NCBI RefSeq assembly: GCF_900094565.1
Contig: NZ_FMAF01000005.1
Location: 310,001 to 374,000, forward strand
Length of the DNA stretch: 64,000 nt
From: Martinezella lusitana
GTDB taxonomy: Bacteria; Pseudomonadota; Alphaproteobacteria; Rhizobiales; Rhizobiaceae
Direction of reading: 5' to 3'
Shown here: positions 46,255 to 55,176 of the stretch, piece by piece
Numbering within the stretch: the first letter of the stretch is position 1
Layout: each line of letters opens with the position of its first letter
Position numbers and translations under genes: made by a program
Notes under the pieces: generated by a model
Seen by the model: the letters and a program-made list of their open reading frames with translations, nothing else
The model's database searches: none
Told to the model about the DNA's origin: nothing

Positions 46255-46448
46255 CGGTGCGATCCCTTTCCTGGCCGCGCCGGCGAAATTCTGCGGCGCG
46301 CTTATGTTTTAGCCGGTTCCGAAGGCTGAGATAGGTCTAAGGGCGTCATCTCGCCACCATGATCTGTCCCAATTGGCAAAGTTTGAACTTTGCGGCGCCA
46401 TTGGATCGCTTCTTGATTGCATGCCGTTCCTGTGTTTGATGGCAGCCC

Positions 46449-47384
46449 ATGTCCGTCGCTTCAGCCGCTCCCACCCAGCAAAACCCGCTTCAAGGCATGA
46501 CGATCATGGCGAGTGCCATGATCATATTGCCGACGATGGACGCGATCGCCAAATACATGGCGAGTTTCGAAGGCATGTCGCCCGGCCAGGTGACGTTCTA
46601 CCGCTTCTTCTTCCAGATCGTCTGCATGCTGCCGCTGCTCGTGACCGTTTCCGGCCGGGCGGCTTTCTCAGCGAAGCGGCCCTGGCTGAACCTCTTGCGC
46701 GGCGCTCTGCATGGGGCTGCAAGCCTGCTCTTCTTCGCAGCCGTCAAATACATGCCGCTTGCCGATGTCTTTGCGATCTATTTCGTCGAGCCGTTCATGC
46801 TCGCGGCGCTTTCGGCCCTGTTCCTCGGCGATAGGGTCGGCTGGCGGCGCTGGCTGGCGATCGTCGTCGGTTTCGGCGGCGCGATGATCGTCATCCAGCC
46901 GAGTTTCGAGATTTTCGGATTGAAGGCGCTGCTGCCTGTGGCCTGCGCCTTCCTCTTTGCGCTCTATCTGTTCATGAATCGCGCGGTCGGCGAAGCGGAT
47001 TCGCCATTGACGATGCAGATCATGGCCGGTGTCGGCGGCACGCTGTTCATGACATTCGCTCTGCTGGCGGGCTCGTCGGCCGGTATTGCGGATTTCGAGC
47101 CTTCCCTGCCCGTCTCCGGGCTCGGTCTCGTGCTCCTGCTGATTCTCGGCTCGATTTCAGGCTACGCGCACATGCTCGTCGTCAGAGCCTTCCGGCTGGC
47201 GCCATTGTCGCTGCTGGCACCCTTCCAATATTTCGAGATTATCTCGGCCACCATCCTCGGCTATGCGATCTTCGGCGATTTTCCCAATCTTTCCAAATGG
47301 ATCGGCATCGCGATCATCGTCGGTTCCGGCCTGTTCATCATCTGGCGGGAGCGCGTGCAGTCGCGATCGGCTAAATCCGCTTGA
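46449..47384 (+). CDS. DMT-superfamily (EamA) transporter
   Basis: The 311-residue protein has ten membrane segments in two EamA repeats (GMTIMASAMIILPTMDAIAKYMA; second repeat from PVACAFLFALYLFMNRAVGE). Such exporters move amino acids or metabolites out of the cell. The start at ATG 46449 is followed by MSVASAAPTQQNPLQG. The gene is 81 bp from pccA on the same strand. The substrate is unknown. Confidence 0.88.
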   Translation: MSVASAAPTQQNPLQGMTIMASAMIILPTMDAIAKYMASFEGMSPGQVTFYRFFFQIVCMLPLLVTVSGRAAFSAKRPWLNLLRGALHGAASLLFFAAVKYMPLADVFAIYFVEPFMLAALSALFLGDRVGWRRWLAIVVGFGGAMIVIQPSFEIFGLKALLPVACAFLFALYLFMNRAVGEADSPLTMQIMAGVGGTLFMTFALLAGSSAGIADFEPSLPVSGLGLVLLLILGSISGYAHMLVVRAFRLAPLSLLAPFQYFEIISATILGYAIFGDFPNLSKWIGIAIIVGSGLFIIWRERVQSRSAKSA

Positions 47385-47465
47385 GCACGCGCATCTTGCA
47401 CATGGACCGACGGCGCAATTTATGGCTAAAACACTGACACAGCAGACGTATTGGGCGGAGTTCGC

Positions 47466-49475
47466 ATGTTCAAGAAAATCCTGATCGCCAACCGCGGCGA
47501 GATCGCTTGCCGCGTGATCAAGACGGCGCGGCGGATGGGCATCCTGACGGTTGCCGTCTATTCCGATGCCGATCGGGATGCCCTGCATGTCGAGATGGCC
47601 GACGAGGCCGTCCATATCGGCCCTGCTCCGGCCGCGGAAAGCTATCTCGTTGCTGAAAAGATCATAGCAGCCTGCAAGGAGACTGGAGCGGAAGCGGTTC
47701 ATCCAGGCTACGGCTTTCTCTCCGAGCGTGCGTCCTTCTGCTCGGCGCTGGAAAAAGAGGGCATCGTCTTCATCGGCCCGAAGCCGAAGGCGATCGAAGC
47801 CATGGGCGACAAGATCGAATCGAAGAAATTCGCCAATGCCGCCAAGGTCTCCACCGTCCCGGGACATCTCGGCATCATCGATGATGCCGATCATGCCGAA
47901 AAGATTGCCGGCGAAATCGGCTATCCCGTGATGATCAAGGCATCCGCCGGCGGTGGCGGCAAGGGTATGCGCATCGCCTGGAGCAAGGATGAGGTGCGCG
48001 ACGGCTTCGATCGTGCCCGTTCGGAAGCGAAAAGCTCCTTTGGCGACGACCGCGTCTTCATCGAGAAATTCGTTGTCGACCCACGCCACATCGAAATTCA
48101 GGTGCTGGCCGATGGCCACGGCAATGTCGTCTATCTCGGCGAGCGCGAATGTTCGATCCAGCGCCGGAATCAGAAGGTGGTCGAGGAAGCACCCTCGCCT
48201 TTTCTCGATGAAGCAACACGAAAGGCCATGGGCGAGCAGTCGGTTGCGCTCGCCAGGGCCGTGGATTATCAGAGCGCCGGCACGGTCGAGTTCATCGTCG
48301 ACCGCGACAGAAATTTCTATTTTCTCGAAATGAACACCCGCCTGCAGGTCGAACATCCCGTAACGGAGCTCGTGACCGGCGTCGATCTTGTCGAACAGAT
48401 GATCCGTGTCGCCGCCGGCGGAAAGCTGCCTTTCAAGCAGGAAGACATCAAGCTGAACGGCTGGGCAGTAGAAAGTCGCCTCTATGCCGAGGATCCCTAT
48501 CGCAATTTCCTGCCTTCGATCGGCCGGCTGACGCACTACCATCCGCCGCGCGAAGGCAAACGCGGCAAATCCGTCGTCCGCAACGACACCGGCGTCTTCG
48601 AAGGCGCCGAAATTTCCATGTATTACGATCCGATGATCGCCAAGCTCTGCACCTGGGCTCCATCTCGGCTGGAGGCGATCGAGGCCATGGGCGAAGCGCT
48701 GGACGGTTTCGTCGTTGACGGCATCGAACACAACATGCCGTTTTTGTCGGCGCTGATGAAGCATCCGCGCTGGCGCGAGGGGCGTCTTTCCACCGGCTTC
48801 ATCGCCGAGGAATATCCGCACGGTTTTGCTCCGATGGCGCCGGACGAGAGCCAGGCTGCCCTGCTTGCCGCAATCGCCCTCTCCTGCAGCCTGGTCGAAT
48901 CCAACCGTCGCGAACGCTATGCCGACAGGCTGCGCCCCACGGCGGGACCGCTGCGGGAGAACTGGGTGGTCAAGCTCGGCGCCGATTACCTCTCCGTGGG
49001 GCTGCTGGATGGCGTGGTGACCATTCCATTCGAGATGGACATGCAGTTAGGCGGAGAGACCGTGACGGTCGCGACCGATTGGCGTCCGGGCGACGCCGTA
49101 TGGGTTGGCACAGTCGCCAAACATAGGATCACTGCCCAGATCCGCCCCGTGCTGAACGGCTTGCGCATCGATTGGCAAGGCATGTCGGTCAGGGTCAAGA
49201 TCTTCACGCCTCGCCAGGCGGAGCTCGATAAGCTGATGCCGGTAAAATTGCCGCCCGACACGTCGAAGCTGCTCCTTTGCCCGATGCCCGGTCTTGTCGT
49301 CGCCATTGCCGTCGCCGAGGGCCAGGAAGTCAAGGCCGGCGAGACTCTCGCCATTGTCGAGGCGATGAAGATGGAGAACGTTCTGCGCGCCGAACGTGAC
49401 CTGACCGTCGGCAAGATCAACGCCAAGCCCGGTGAAAGCCTCGCCGTCGATGCCGTCATCATGGAATTCGCCTGA
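47466..49475 (+). CDS. pccA: Propionyl-CoA carboxylase alpha subunit (biotin-containing)
   Basis: The 669-residue protein has the biotin carboxylase domain (MFKKILIANRGEIACRVIKT, ATP-grasp loop SAGGGGKGMRIA, catalytic EMNTRLQVEHPVTE), a BT region, and a C-terminal biotin carrier with the biotinyl Lys in VEAMKMENVL. The length matches PccA of rhizobia rather than the shorter AccC. It works with PccB to carboxylate propionyl-CoA to methylmalonyl-CoA. Its pccB partner is 4 kb away on the opposite strand. The start is set by GGGCGGAG and the conserved opening. Confidence 0.95.
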   Translation: MFKKILIANRGEIACRVIKTARRMGILTVAVYSDADRDALHVEMADEAVHIGPAPAAESYLVAEKIIAACKETGAEAVHPGYGFLSERASFCSALEKEGIVFIGPKPKAIEAMGDKIESKKFANAAKVSTVPGHLGIIDDADHAEKIAGEIGYPVMIKASAGGGGKGMRIAWSKDEVRDGFDRARSEAKSSFGDDRVFIEKFVVDPRHIEIQVLADGHGNVVYLGERECSIQRRNQKVVEEAPSPFLDEATRKAMGEQSVALARAVDYQSAGTVEFIVDRDRNFYFLEMNTRLQVEHPVTELVTGVDLVEQMIRVAAGGKLPFKQEDIKLNGWAVESRLYAEDPYRNFLPSIGRLTHYHPPREGKRGKSVVRNDTGVFEGAEISMYYDPMIAKLCTWAPSRLEAIEAMGEALDGFVVDGIEHNMPFLSALMKHPRWREGRLSTGFIAEEYPHGFAPMAPDESQAALLAAIALSCSLVESNRRERYADRLRPTAGPLRENWVVKLGADYLSVGLLDGVVTIPFEMDMQLGGETVTVATDWRPGDAVWVGTVAKHRITAQIRPVLNGLRIDWQGMSVRVKIFTPRQAELDKLMPVKLPPDTSKLLLCPMPGLVVAIAVAEGQEVKAGETLAIVEAMKMENVLRAERDLTVGKINAKPGESLAVDAVIMEFA

Positions 49476-49565
49476 TCAAAATACGGCATTAATTTCGCTT
49501 GAGCCGTCCCGCGCGCCCATGCCAATGTCCGCGCGAACCAAAACATTGCAGGAAGGGATGAAACG

Positions 49566-50693
49566 ATGGATGTACGTGCTGCAGTAGCAGTTCAAGCCGG
49601 CAAGCCGCTCGAGGTGATGACGGTTCAGCTCGAAGGGCCGAAGGCGGGCGAAGTGCTGATCGAGGTGAAGGCGACAGGCATCTGCCACACCGACGATTTC
49701 ACGCTGTCGGGCGCCGATCCCGAGGGCCTGTTTCCCGCCATCCTCGGCCACGAGGGCGCCGGCATCGTCGTCGACGTCGGTCCGGGCGTCACCTCGGTGA
49801 AGAAGGGCGATCACGTCATTCCGCTTTACACGCCGGAGTGCCGCGAATGCTATTCCTGCCTGTCGCGAAAGACCAACCTCTGCACCTCGATCCGCGCCAC
49901 CCAGGGACAGGGCCTGATGCCCGATGGCACATCGCGCTTCTCGATCGGCAAGGACAAGATCCATCACTACATGGGCTGCTCGACCTTCGCCAACTTCACC
50001 GTCCTGCCGGAGATCGCGCTTGCCAAGGTCAATCCCGACGCGCCCTTTGATAAGATCTGCTATATCGGCTGCGGCGTCACCACAGGCATCGGCGCCGTCA
50101 TCAACACCGCCAAGGTCGAAATCGGCTCGACCGCTATCGTCTTCGGTCTCGGCGGCATCGGTCTCAACGTGCTTCAAGGCCTGCGCCTTGCCGGCGCCGA
50201 CATCATCATCGGCGTCGATATCAACAATGATCGCAAGGCCTGGGGCGAAAAGTTCGGTATGACGCATTTCGTCAACCCGAAGGAAGTCGGTGACGACATC
50301 GTGCCCTACCTCGTCAACCTGACGAAGCGCAATGGCGACCTGATCGGCGGTGCCGACTATACGTTCGACTGCACGGGCAACACCAAGGTCATGCGTCAGG
50401 CGTTGGAAGCCTCGCACCGCGGCTGGGGCAAGTCCGTTATCATCGGCGTTGCCGGTGCCGGCCAGGAAATCTCCACCCGTCCATTCCAGCTGGTCACCGG
50501 TCGCAACTGGATGGGCACCGCCTTCGGGGGCGCGCGTGGCCGCACCGATGTGCCGAAGATCGTCGACTGGTACATGGAAGGCAAGATCCAGATCGATCCG
50601 ATGATCACCCACACCATGCCGCTCGAAGACATCAACAAGGGCTTTGAGCTGATGCATTCCGGCGAAAGCATCCGGGGCGTGGTGGTTTACTAA
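49566..50693 (+). CDS. frmA: S-(hydroxymethyl)glutathione dehydrogenase (class III alcohol dehydrogenase)
   Basis: The 375-residue zinc enzyme oxidises the formaldehyde-glutathione adduct to S-formylglutathione. The catalytic zinc site is in ATGICHTDDFTLSG and GHEGAG, the structural zinc cysteines are C-x2-C-x2-C-x7-C in the CRECYSC region, and the NAD fold is GLGGIGLNVLQG. Class III is indicated by the high identity in the substrate-binding arginine region (STRPFQLVTGR). AGGAAGGGATGAAACG precedes the ATG. yaiI and fghA follow. Confidence 0.96.
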   Translation: MDVRAAVAVQAGKPLEVMTVQLEGPKAGEVLIEVKATGICHTDDFTLSGADPEGLFPAILGHEGAGIVVDVGPGVTSVKKGDHVIPLYTPECRECYSCLSRKTNLCTSIRATQGQGLMPDGTSRFSIGKDKIHHYMGCSTFANFTVLPEIALAKVNPDAPFDKICYIGCGVTTGIGAVINTAKVEIGSTAIVFGLGGIGLNVLQGLRLAGADIIIGVDINNDRKAWGEKFGMTHFVNPKEVGDDIVPYLVNLTKRNGDLIGGADYTFDCTGNTKVMRQALEASHRGWGKSVIIGVAGAGQEISTRPFQLVTGRNWMGTAFGGARGRTDVPKIVDWYMEGKIQIDPMITHTMPLEDINKGFELMHSGESIRGVVVY

Positions 50694-50764
50694 TAGCCGC
50701 CAACAGAGTTGCATGCGGCGGATGAGTTAATCACCGCATGCTATTTGAATTATTGAAGTATCCT

Positions 50765-51232
50765 ATGATTTATGTCGATGCCGATGCCTGTCCGGTCAAA
50801 CCGGAAATTTTGAAAGTTGCCGAACGTCACGGCATCGAAGTGACGCTTGTCGCCAATTCCGGATTGCGCCCGTCGCGGGATCCGATGGTGCGGAACGTCA
50901 TAGTCTCCAATGCTTTCGATGCCGCCGACAACTGGATCGCCGAGCATGCCGGTCCCGGCGATATCGTCGTCACGGCCGATGTGCCGCTCGCCGGGCGTTG
51001 CGTCGCCACCGGCGCGCTGGTGACCGGGCCGACCGGCCGGGTGTTCGACGTCGCCAATATCGGCATGGCAACGGCCATGCGTGATCTCGGCGCGCATCTT
51101 CGTGAGACCGGCGAGAGCAAAGGATACAACGCCGCCTTTTCGCCGCGCGACCGCTCGACCTTCCTCGAAACCTTCGACCGGCTGTGCCGGCGTGCAAAAG
51201 CACATCAATCATCGCCTGGAGACCAGTCTTGA
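50765..51232 (+). CDS. YaiI/YqxD family (DUF188) protein
   Basis: The 155-residue product has MIYVDADACPVKPEILKVAERHGIEVTLVANSGLRPSRDP, DIVVTADVPLAGRCVATGALV and DRSTFLETFDRL, the hallmarks of the PIN-like YaiI/YqxD family. The role is unknown. ATG 50765 matches the family opening; an upstream ATG (50738) would add nine residues. The stop overlaps the TTG start of fghA by four bases, so this gene is translationally coupled into the formaldehyde operon. Confidence 0.9.
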   Translation: MIYVDADACPVKPEILKVAERHGIEVTLVANSGLRPSRDPMVRNVIVSNAFDAADNWIAEHAGPGDIVVTADVPLAGRCVATGALVTGPTGRVFDVANIGMATAMRDLGAHLRETGESKGYNAAFSPRDRSTFLETFDRLCRRAKAHQSSPGDQS

Positions 51233-52062
51233 ACATCATTTCCCAGAACACCGCCTTCGGCGGCATGCAGGGCGTCTTTTCGCACGAATCGGAGGCCTGC
51301 AAATGCGAGATGACGTTCGCAGTCTTCGTGCCGCCGCAGGCAATCAAGGAACCCCGCCCTGTTGTCTGGTATCTCTCCGGTCTTACCTGCACCCACGCCA
51401 ATGTCATGGAGAAAGGTGAGTATCGCCGCATGGCTGCCGAGCTCGGCCTGATTGTCGTCTGCCCGGACACCAGCCCGCGCGGCAATGACGTGCCGGATGA
51501 ACTGACCAACTGGCAGATGGGCAAAGGCGCCGGCTTCTATCTCGACGCCACCGAGATGCCCTGGGCCGAGAACTACCGGATGTATAGCTACGTCACGGAG
51601 GAATTGCCTCACCTCATCGCCAAGCAGTTCCGCGTCGACATGAGCAAACAGGGCATTTTCGGCCATTCCATGGGTGGTCATGGCGCAATGACCATCGCGC
51701 TCAAGAATCCAGACCGCTTCAGGAGCTGCTCCGCCTTCGCGCCCATCGTCCAACCTTCGACGGCCGATTGGTCGGCTCCGGCCTTCGACAAATATCTCGG
51801 CGCCGACAAATCGGCCTGGAGACAATACGACGCGTGCTCCCTCGTCGAGGACGGCGCCCGCTTCCCGGAGTTCCTGATCGATCAGGGCAAGGCCGACAGC
51901 TTCCTTGAAAACGGCCTGCGTCCCTGGCTGTTCGAAGAGGCTGTCAAAGGCACCGGCATCGGCCTGACGCTACGCATGCACGAGCGCTATGACCACTCCT
52001 ACTACTTCATCTCCAGCTTCATGGATGATCACCTGAGATGGCACGCCGAACGGCTGGCATGA
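51229..52062 (+). CDS. fghA: S-formylglutathione hydrolase
   Basis: The 277-residue esterase completes formaldehyde oxidation by releasing formate from S-formylglutathione. The conserved opening NIISQNTAFGGMQGVFSHESEACKCEM fixes the start at TTG 51229, eight bases after GGAG. Catalytic Ser is in FGHSMGGHGAM; Asp and His follow in DQGKADSF and RYDHSYYF. It forms a unit with frmA although yaiI is inserted between them. Confidence 0.95.
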   Translation: MNIISQNTAFGGMQGVFSHESEACKCEMTFAVFVPPQAIKEPRPVVWYLSGLTCTHANVMEKGEYRRMAAELGLIVVCPDTSPRGNDVPDELTNWQMGKGAGFYLDATEMPWAENYRMYSYVTEELPHLIAKQFRVDMSKQGIFGHSMGGHGAMTIALKNPDRFRSCSAFAPIVQPSTADWSAPAFDKYLGADKSAWRQYDACSLVEDGARFPEFLIDQGKADSFLENGLRPWLFEEAVKGTGIGLTLRMHERYDHSYYFISSFMDDHLRWHAERLA

Positions 52063-52130
52063 AACGGGTGGCATGGCAGCTATGCGCTCAATAGCTTGAA
52101 AAGCTCTTTTGGCAGAGGCATATGGTAACC

Positions 52131-52196
52131 CGCGCAGACGGCTGCGGCGGCCGATATTCTTTCATCGGCCGTAACATCCGCGGGGACGGCCTCGCT
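52131..52196 (+). promoter_or_regulatory. Guanidine-II (mini-ykkC) riboswitch of sugE
   Basis: Two small hairpins have the diagnostic ACGG loop: CGCAG-ACGG-CTGCG (52133-52146) and GCGGGG-ACGG-CCTCGC (52180-52195, one G-U). Between them is an 8-bp hairpin CGGCCGAT/ATCGGCCG (52148-52171). The second ACGG hairpin ends ten bases before AAAGGAG of sugE. Two ACGR hairpins ahead of an SMR gene define the guanidine-II class, where guanidine joins the loops and opens the ribosome site. Confidence 0.85.
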
Positions 52197-52215
52197 CTGA
52201 ATAAAGGAGCGTAAC

Positions 52216-52530
52216 ATGGCTTGGTTCCTGCTTTTTCTTGCAGGCTTGTTTGAAATCGGCTGGGCAGTCGGCCTGAAGTATACCGACGGCTTTACACGGC
52301 CGATGCCGACTGCTTTCACCATCATATCCATGATCATCAGCATTGTGCTGCTCGGCCTTGCGGTAAAGACCCTGCCGATGGGCACGGCCTATGCTGTTTG
52401 GACCGGCATCGGCACGGTCGGCACCGTATTGTTAGGCATATGGCTGCTCGGCGATCCCGCAACCCTCGTCCGCGTGGCCTGCATCGCCCTGATCGTCACA
52501 GGCATTGCCGGCCTCAAGCTCGCCACCTGA
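52216..52530 (+). CDS. sugE: SMR-family guanidinium exporter SugE/Gdx
   Basis: The 104-residue four-helix protein begins MAWFLLFLAGLFEIGWAVGLKY with the membrane glutamate E13 essential in the SMR family, then has the GTAYAVWTGIGTVGTVLLGIW loop typical of the SugE/Gdx branch rather than EmrE. Guanidinium export is known for the branch and fits the riboswitch in front. AAAGGAG is six bases before the ATG. It converges on a DoxX gene, with ten bases between stops. Confidence 0.95.
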   Translation: MAWFLLFLAGLFEIGWAVGLKYTDGFTRPMPTAFTIISMIISIVLLGLAVKTLPMGTAYAVWTGIGTVGTVLLGIWLLGDPATLVRVACIALIVTGIAGLKLAT

Positions 52531-52540
52531 CAAGGTACGG

Positions 52541-52927
52541 TCACCGGCGCTGGCGATTGTCCAGCGCCCAATCCCCGGGACCGGCAAACACCAGAAACAG
52601 GAAGATGAAGCAGAACAGCACTGCGCCATCTCCCTGATTGTTGGCCGGGAAGAAGTCGATCTGCATATGCACCATAAAATAGGCAATCGCCATTTCGCCG
52701 CTAAGGAGAAAGGCAATGGGGCGGGTGAACAGCCCAAACAGGATGAGGACGCCGCCTACGAGCTCGATTGCACCTGCCACGAAGAACAATGTCGTGATTG
52801 TAAAGGGTGCAGGTGGAAAGCCGAAAAGCTTTTGGGTGCCGTGCTCGACGAACAACAGGGCTGTGATAACCCGCAGGACTGCCAGTGCAGTTGGCTGATA
52901 CGGCGACAAGCGCTCGAAAACCGACAT
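52541..52927 (-). CDS. DoxX-family membrane protein (second copy)
   Basis: The 128-residue protein has four membrane segments and the family stretches LRVITALLFVEHGTQKLFGFPPAP, GAIELVGGVLILFGLFTRPIAFLLSGEMAIAYF and FFPANNQGDGAVLFCFIFLFLVFAGPG. GGAG is seven bases before ATG 52927. It is a close paralogue of the upstream copy. DoxX proteins are linked to redox and thiol homeostasis in other bacteria; the role here is open. Confidence 0.9.
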   Translation of the reverse strand: MSVFERLSPYQPTALAVLRVITALLFVEHGTQKLFGFPPAPFTITTLFFVAGAIELVGGVLILFGLFTRPIAFLLSGEMAIAYFMVHMQIDFFPANNQGDGAVLFCFIFLFLVFAGPGDWALDNRQRR

Positions 52928-53010
52928 GAAGATCTCCGTTCGAAATAGAATGCAGAAGAGATCTTGCCGACAAGGCTCCCTTTCCGCTGACAACGGAATC
53001 AACACGCGAA

Positions 53011-53054
53011 AGAGAAAATTATTCGCCGGGCCTGGCGATCGGCCAAGCCCGGCG
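53011..53054 (-). terminator. Intrinsic terminator between the DoxX paralogues
   Basis: CGCCGGGC (53024-53031) pairs with GCCCGGCG (53047-53054), extended inward by TGGC/GCCA; on the minus strand AATAATTTTCTCTTTC follows. The first DoxX copy therefore ends its transcript here and the second has its own promoter. Confidence 0.75.
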
Positions 53055-53064
53055 ATGACATTGA

Positions 53065-53457
53065 CTACTTCTTGCGATTGTCGACGGCCACAAGGCCGGG
53101 ACCGGCAAAGATCAGGAACAGGAAGACGAAGCAGTAAAGAATAGCTGCGTCGCCGCCATTGTTGGCCGGGAAGAAATTCTTCGGATAATGCGCCATGAAA
53201 TAGGCGACCGCCATGTTGCCGCAAAGGATGAATGCGACGGGGCGGGTAAAGAAACCGACGATTGTTGCCAAGCCGCCGACGATCTCGATGATACCCTGAA
53301 CCAGAAGCAGGGTCGGCAGTGGGCTTGGGAATTGGCCACCTGGCGGAAAGCCGAAAAACTTCTGTAGGCCATGTTCGATGAACAGCACGCCGGTGACGAC
53401 ACGCAATACAGTAAGAGCATAGGGCTGATATTGATTCAGCCGATCGGAAAGCGCCAT
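53065..53457 (-). CDS. DoxX-family membrane protein (first copy)
   Basis: The 130-residue protein has the same four-segment plan: LRVVTGVLFIEHGLQKFFGFPPGG, IIEIVGGLATIVGFFTRPVAFILCGNMAVAYFMAH and FFPANNGGDAAILYCFVFLFLIFAGPG. GGAG is seven bases before ATG 53457. The two copies share most residues outside the loop after segment 1, where this copy has an insert (QFPSPLPTLL). They are a tandem duplication. Confidence 0.9.
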   Translation of the reverse strand: MALSDRLNQYQPYALTVLRVVTGVLFIEHGLQKFFGFPPGGQFPSPLPTLLLVQGIIEIVGGLATIVGFFTRPVAFILCGNMAVAYFMAHYPKNFFPANNGGDAAILYCFVFLFLIFAGPGLVAVDNRKK

Positions 53458-53580
53458 TTTAAACTCCAGTTTTAACTCCCCCAGAAGCAAGCATTAGAGC
53501 GGCCGCCCCTGAACGTGAAAACACGGATTCTGACGTCCAATCAATTTTCCGTGTGGAATCCGTGGCTTGCTGTCACATGC

Positions 53581-55113
53581 TCACAGTGGAATGTTGTCGT
53601 GCTTCTTCCAGGGATTGGTCAGGTCCTTGTTGCGCAGCATCCGCAAGCCCTGCGCCAACCGGCGGCGGGTGGAACGCGGCATGATCACTTCGTCGATATA
53701 ACCACGCTCGGCTGCGACGAAGGGCGACAGGAAACGGTCCTCATACATCTTCGTATGGGCCGCTATTTTCTGGGGATCAGCGATATCCTTGCGGAAGATG
53801 ATCTCGACGGCGCCCTTGGCGCCCATGACGGCAATCTGCGCCGTCGGCCATGCATAGTTGAGATCGCCGCGTAGATGCTTCGAGGCCATGACGTCATAGG
53901 CGCCGCCGAAGGCCTTGCGGGTGATGACGGTGAGCTTCGGCACCGTCGCCTCGGCATAGGCGAAGAGCAGTTTGGCGCCGTGCTTGATCAACCCGCCATA
54001 TTCCTGCGCCGTCCCTGGCAGGAAGCCGGGCACATCGACGAAGGTGACGATCGGGATATTGAAGCAATCGCAGAAGCGCACGAAGCGCGCCGCCTTGCGC
54101 GACGCATCGCTGTCGAGCACGCCGGCGAGCACCATCGGCTGATTGGCGACGAAGCCGACCGTGGCTCCCTCGATCCGCCCGAAGCCGCAGACGATGTTCT
54201 TGGCGAAGCTCTCCTGTATCTCGAAGAAATCGCCCTCATCCGCCACCTTGAGGATCAGTTCCTTGATGTCGTAGGGCTTGTTGGCATTGGCCGGGATCAG
54301 CGTGTCGAGCGAGGTATCGGGCTCGGTGACGGATTGATAGCACTCGATCTCCGGCAGAGCCGCAGTATTCGATTGCGGCAGGAAATCGACGAGGCGGCGC
54401 ACCTGCAGCAGCGTATCGACATCATTGTCATAGGCGGCGTCGGCAATCGAGGATTTCGTCGTGTGCACGGAGGCGCCGCCGAGCTGTTCGGAGGTGACGG
54501 TCTCGTTTGTGACGGTCTTCACCACATCCGGCCCGGTGACGAACATGTAGGATGTATCGCGCACCATGAAGATGAAATCGGTCATGGCGGGCGAGTAGAC
54601 ATCGCCGCCGGCGCAGGGACCCATGATGACGGAAATCTGCGGGATGACGCCGGATGCAAGCACGTTGCGCTGAAACACTTCGGCATAGCCACCAAGTGCG
54701 GCCACGCCTTCCTGAATGCGGGCGCCGCCGGCGTCATAGATGCCGATGATGGGCGCGCGGTTCTTCAGCGCCATATCCTGTACTTTGGTGATCTTTTCCG
54801 CATGTGCTTCTGAAAGAGACCCACCGAAGACGGTGAAATCCTTGGCAAAAATGAAAACGGTGCGCCCGTTGACCGTACCCCAGCCGGTCACGACGCCATC
54901 GCCGGCAACCTTGCTCTTGTCCATGCCGAAATCGGTCGAGCGATGCTCGACGAACATGTCGAACTCCTCGAAGGAACCCTCGTCGAGGAAGATGTCGATG
55001 CGTTCGCGGGCCGTGAGCTTGCCTCGCGCATGCTGCGCATCGATTCGCACCTGACCGCCGCCGAGCCTTGCGACCTCACGACGACGCTCCAGTTCCTGCA
55101 GAATTTCCTTCAT
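53581..55113 (-). CDS. pccB: Propionyl-CoA carboxylase beta subunit
   Basis: The 510-residue carboxyltransferase has two crotonase-like halves: [69 protein letters not shown], and the second half [48 protein letters not shown] spread over 340-390. An aspartate in the FNIPIV...DVPGF region is typical of PCC specificity. AAGGAGAGAGGGCCTC precedes the ATG. Its partner pccA lies on the opposite strand. Confidence 0.96.
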   Translation of the reverse strand: MKEILQELERRREVARLGGGQVRIDAQHARGKLTARERIDIFLDEGSFEEFDMFVEHRSTDFGMDKSKVAGDGVVTGWGTVNGRTVFIFAKDFTVFGGSLSEAHAEKITKVQDMALKNRAPIIGIYDAGGARIQEGVAALGGYAEVFQRNVLASGVIPQISVIMGPCAGGDVYSPAMTDFIFMVRDTSYMFVTGPDVVKTVTNETVTSEQLGGASVHTTKSSIADAAYDNDVDTLLQVRRLVDFLPQSNTAALPEIECYQSVTEPDTSLDTLIPANANKPYDIKELILKVADEGDFFEIQESFAKNIVCGFGRIEGATVGFVANQPMVLAGVLDSDASRKAARFVRFCDCFNIPIVTFVDVPGFLPGTAQEYGGLIKHGAKLLFAYAEATVPKLTVITRKAFGGAYDVMASKHLRGDLNYAWPTAQIAVMGAKGAVEIIFRKDIADPQKIAAHTKMYEDRFLSPFVAAERGYIDEVIMPRSTRRRLAQGLRMLRNKDLTNPWKKHDNIPL

Positions 55114-55176
55114 GAGGCCCTCTCTCCTTCGCTGCTCGGGCTTAGCACGACGCGAGCGCGGTTTGAAGCTGCCGGC

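Noticed and set aside
52546..52567. GGCGCTGG/CCAGCGCC hairpin between sugE and the DoxX gene
   Set aside because: It lies inside the end of the DoxX coding region and has no T-run, so it was not listed as a terminator.
53875..54813. 312-codon open frame opposite pccB
   Set aside because: It lies wholly inside pccB on the other strand and has no coding signature of its own.
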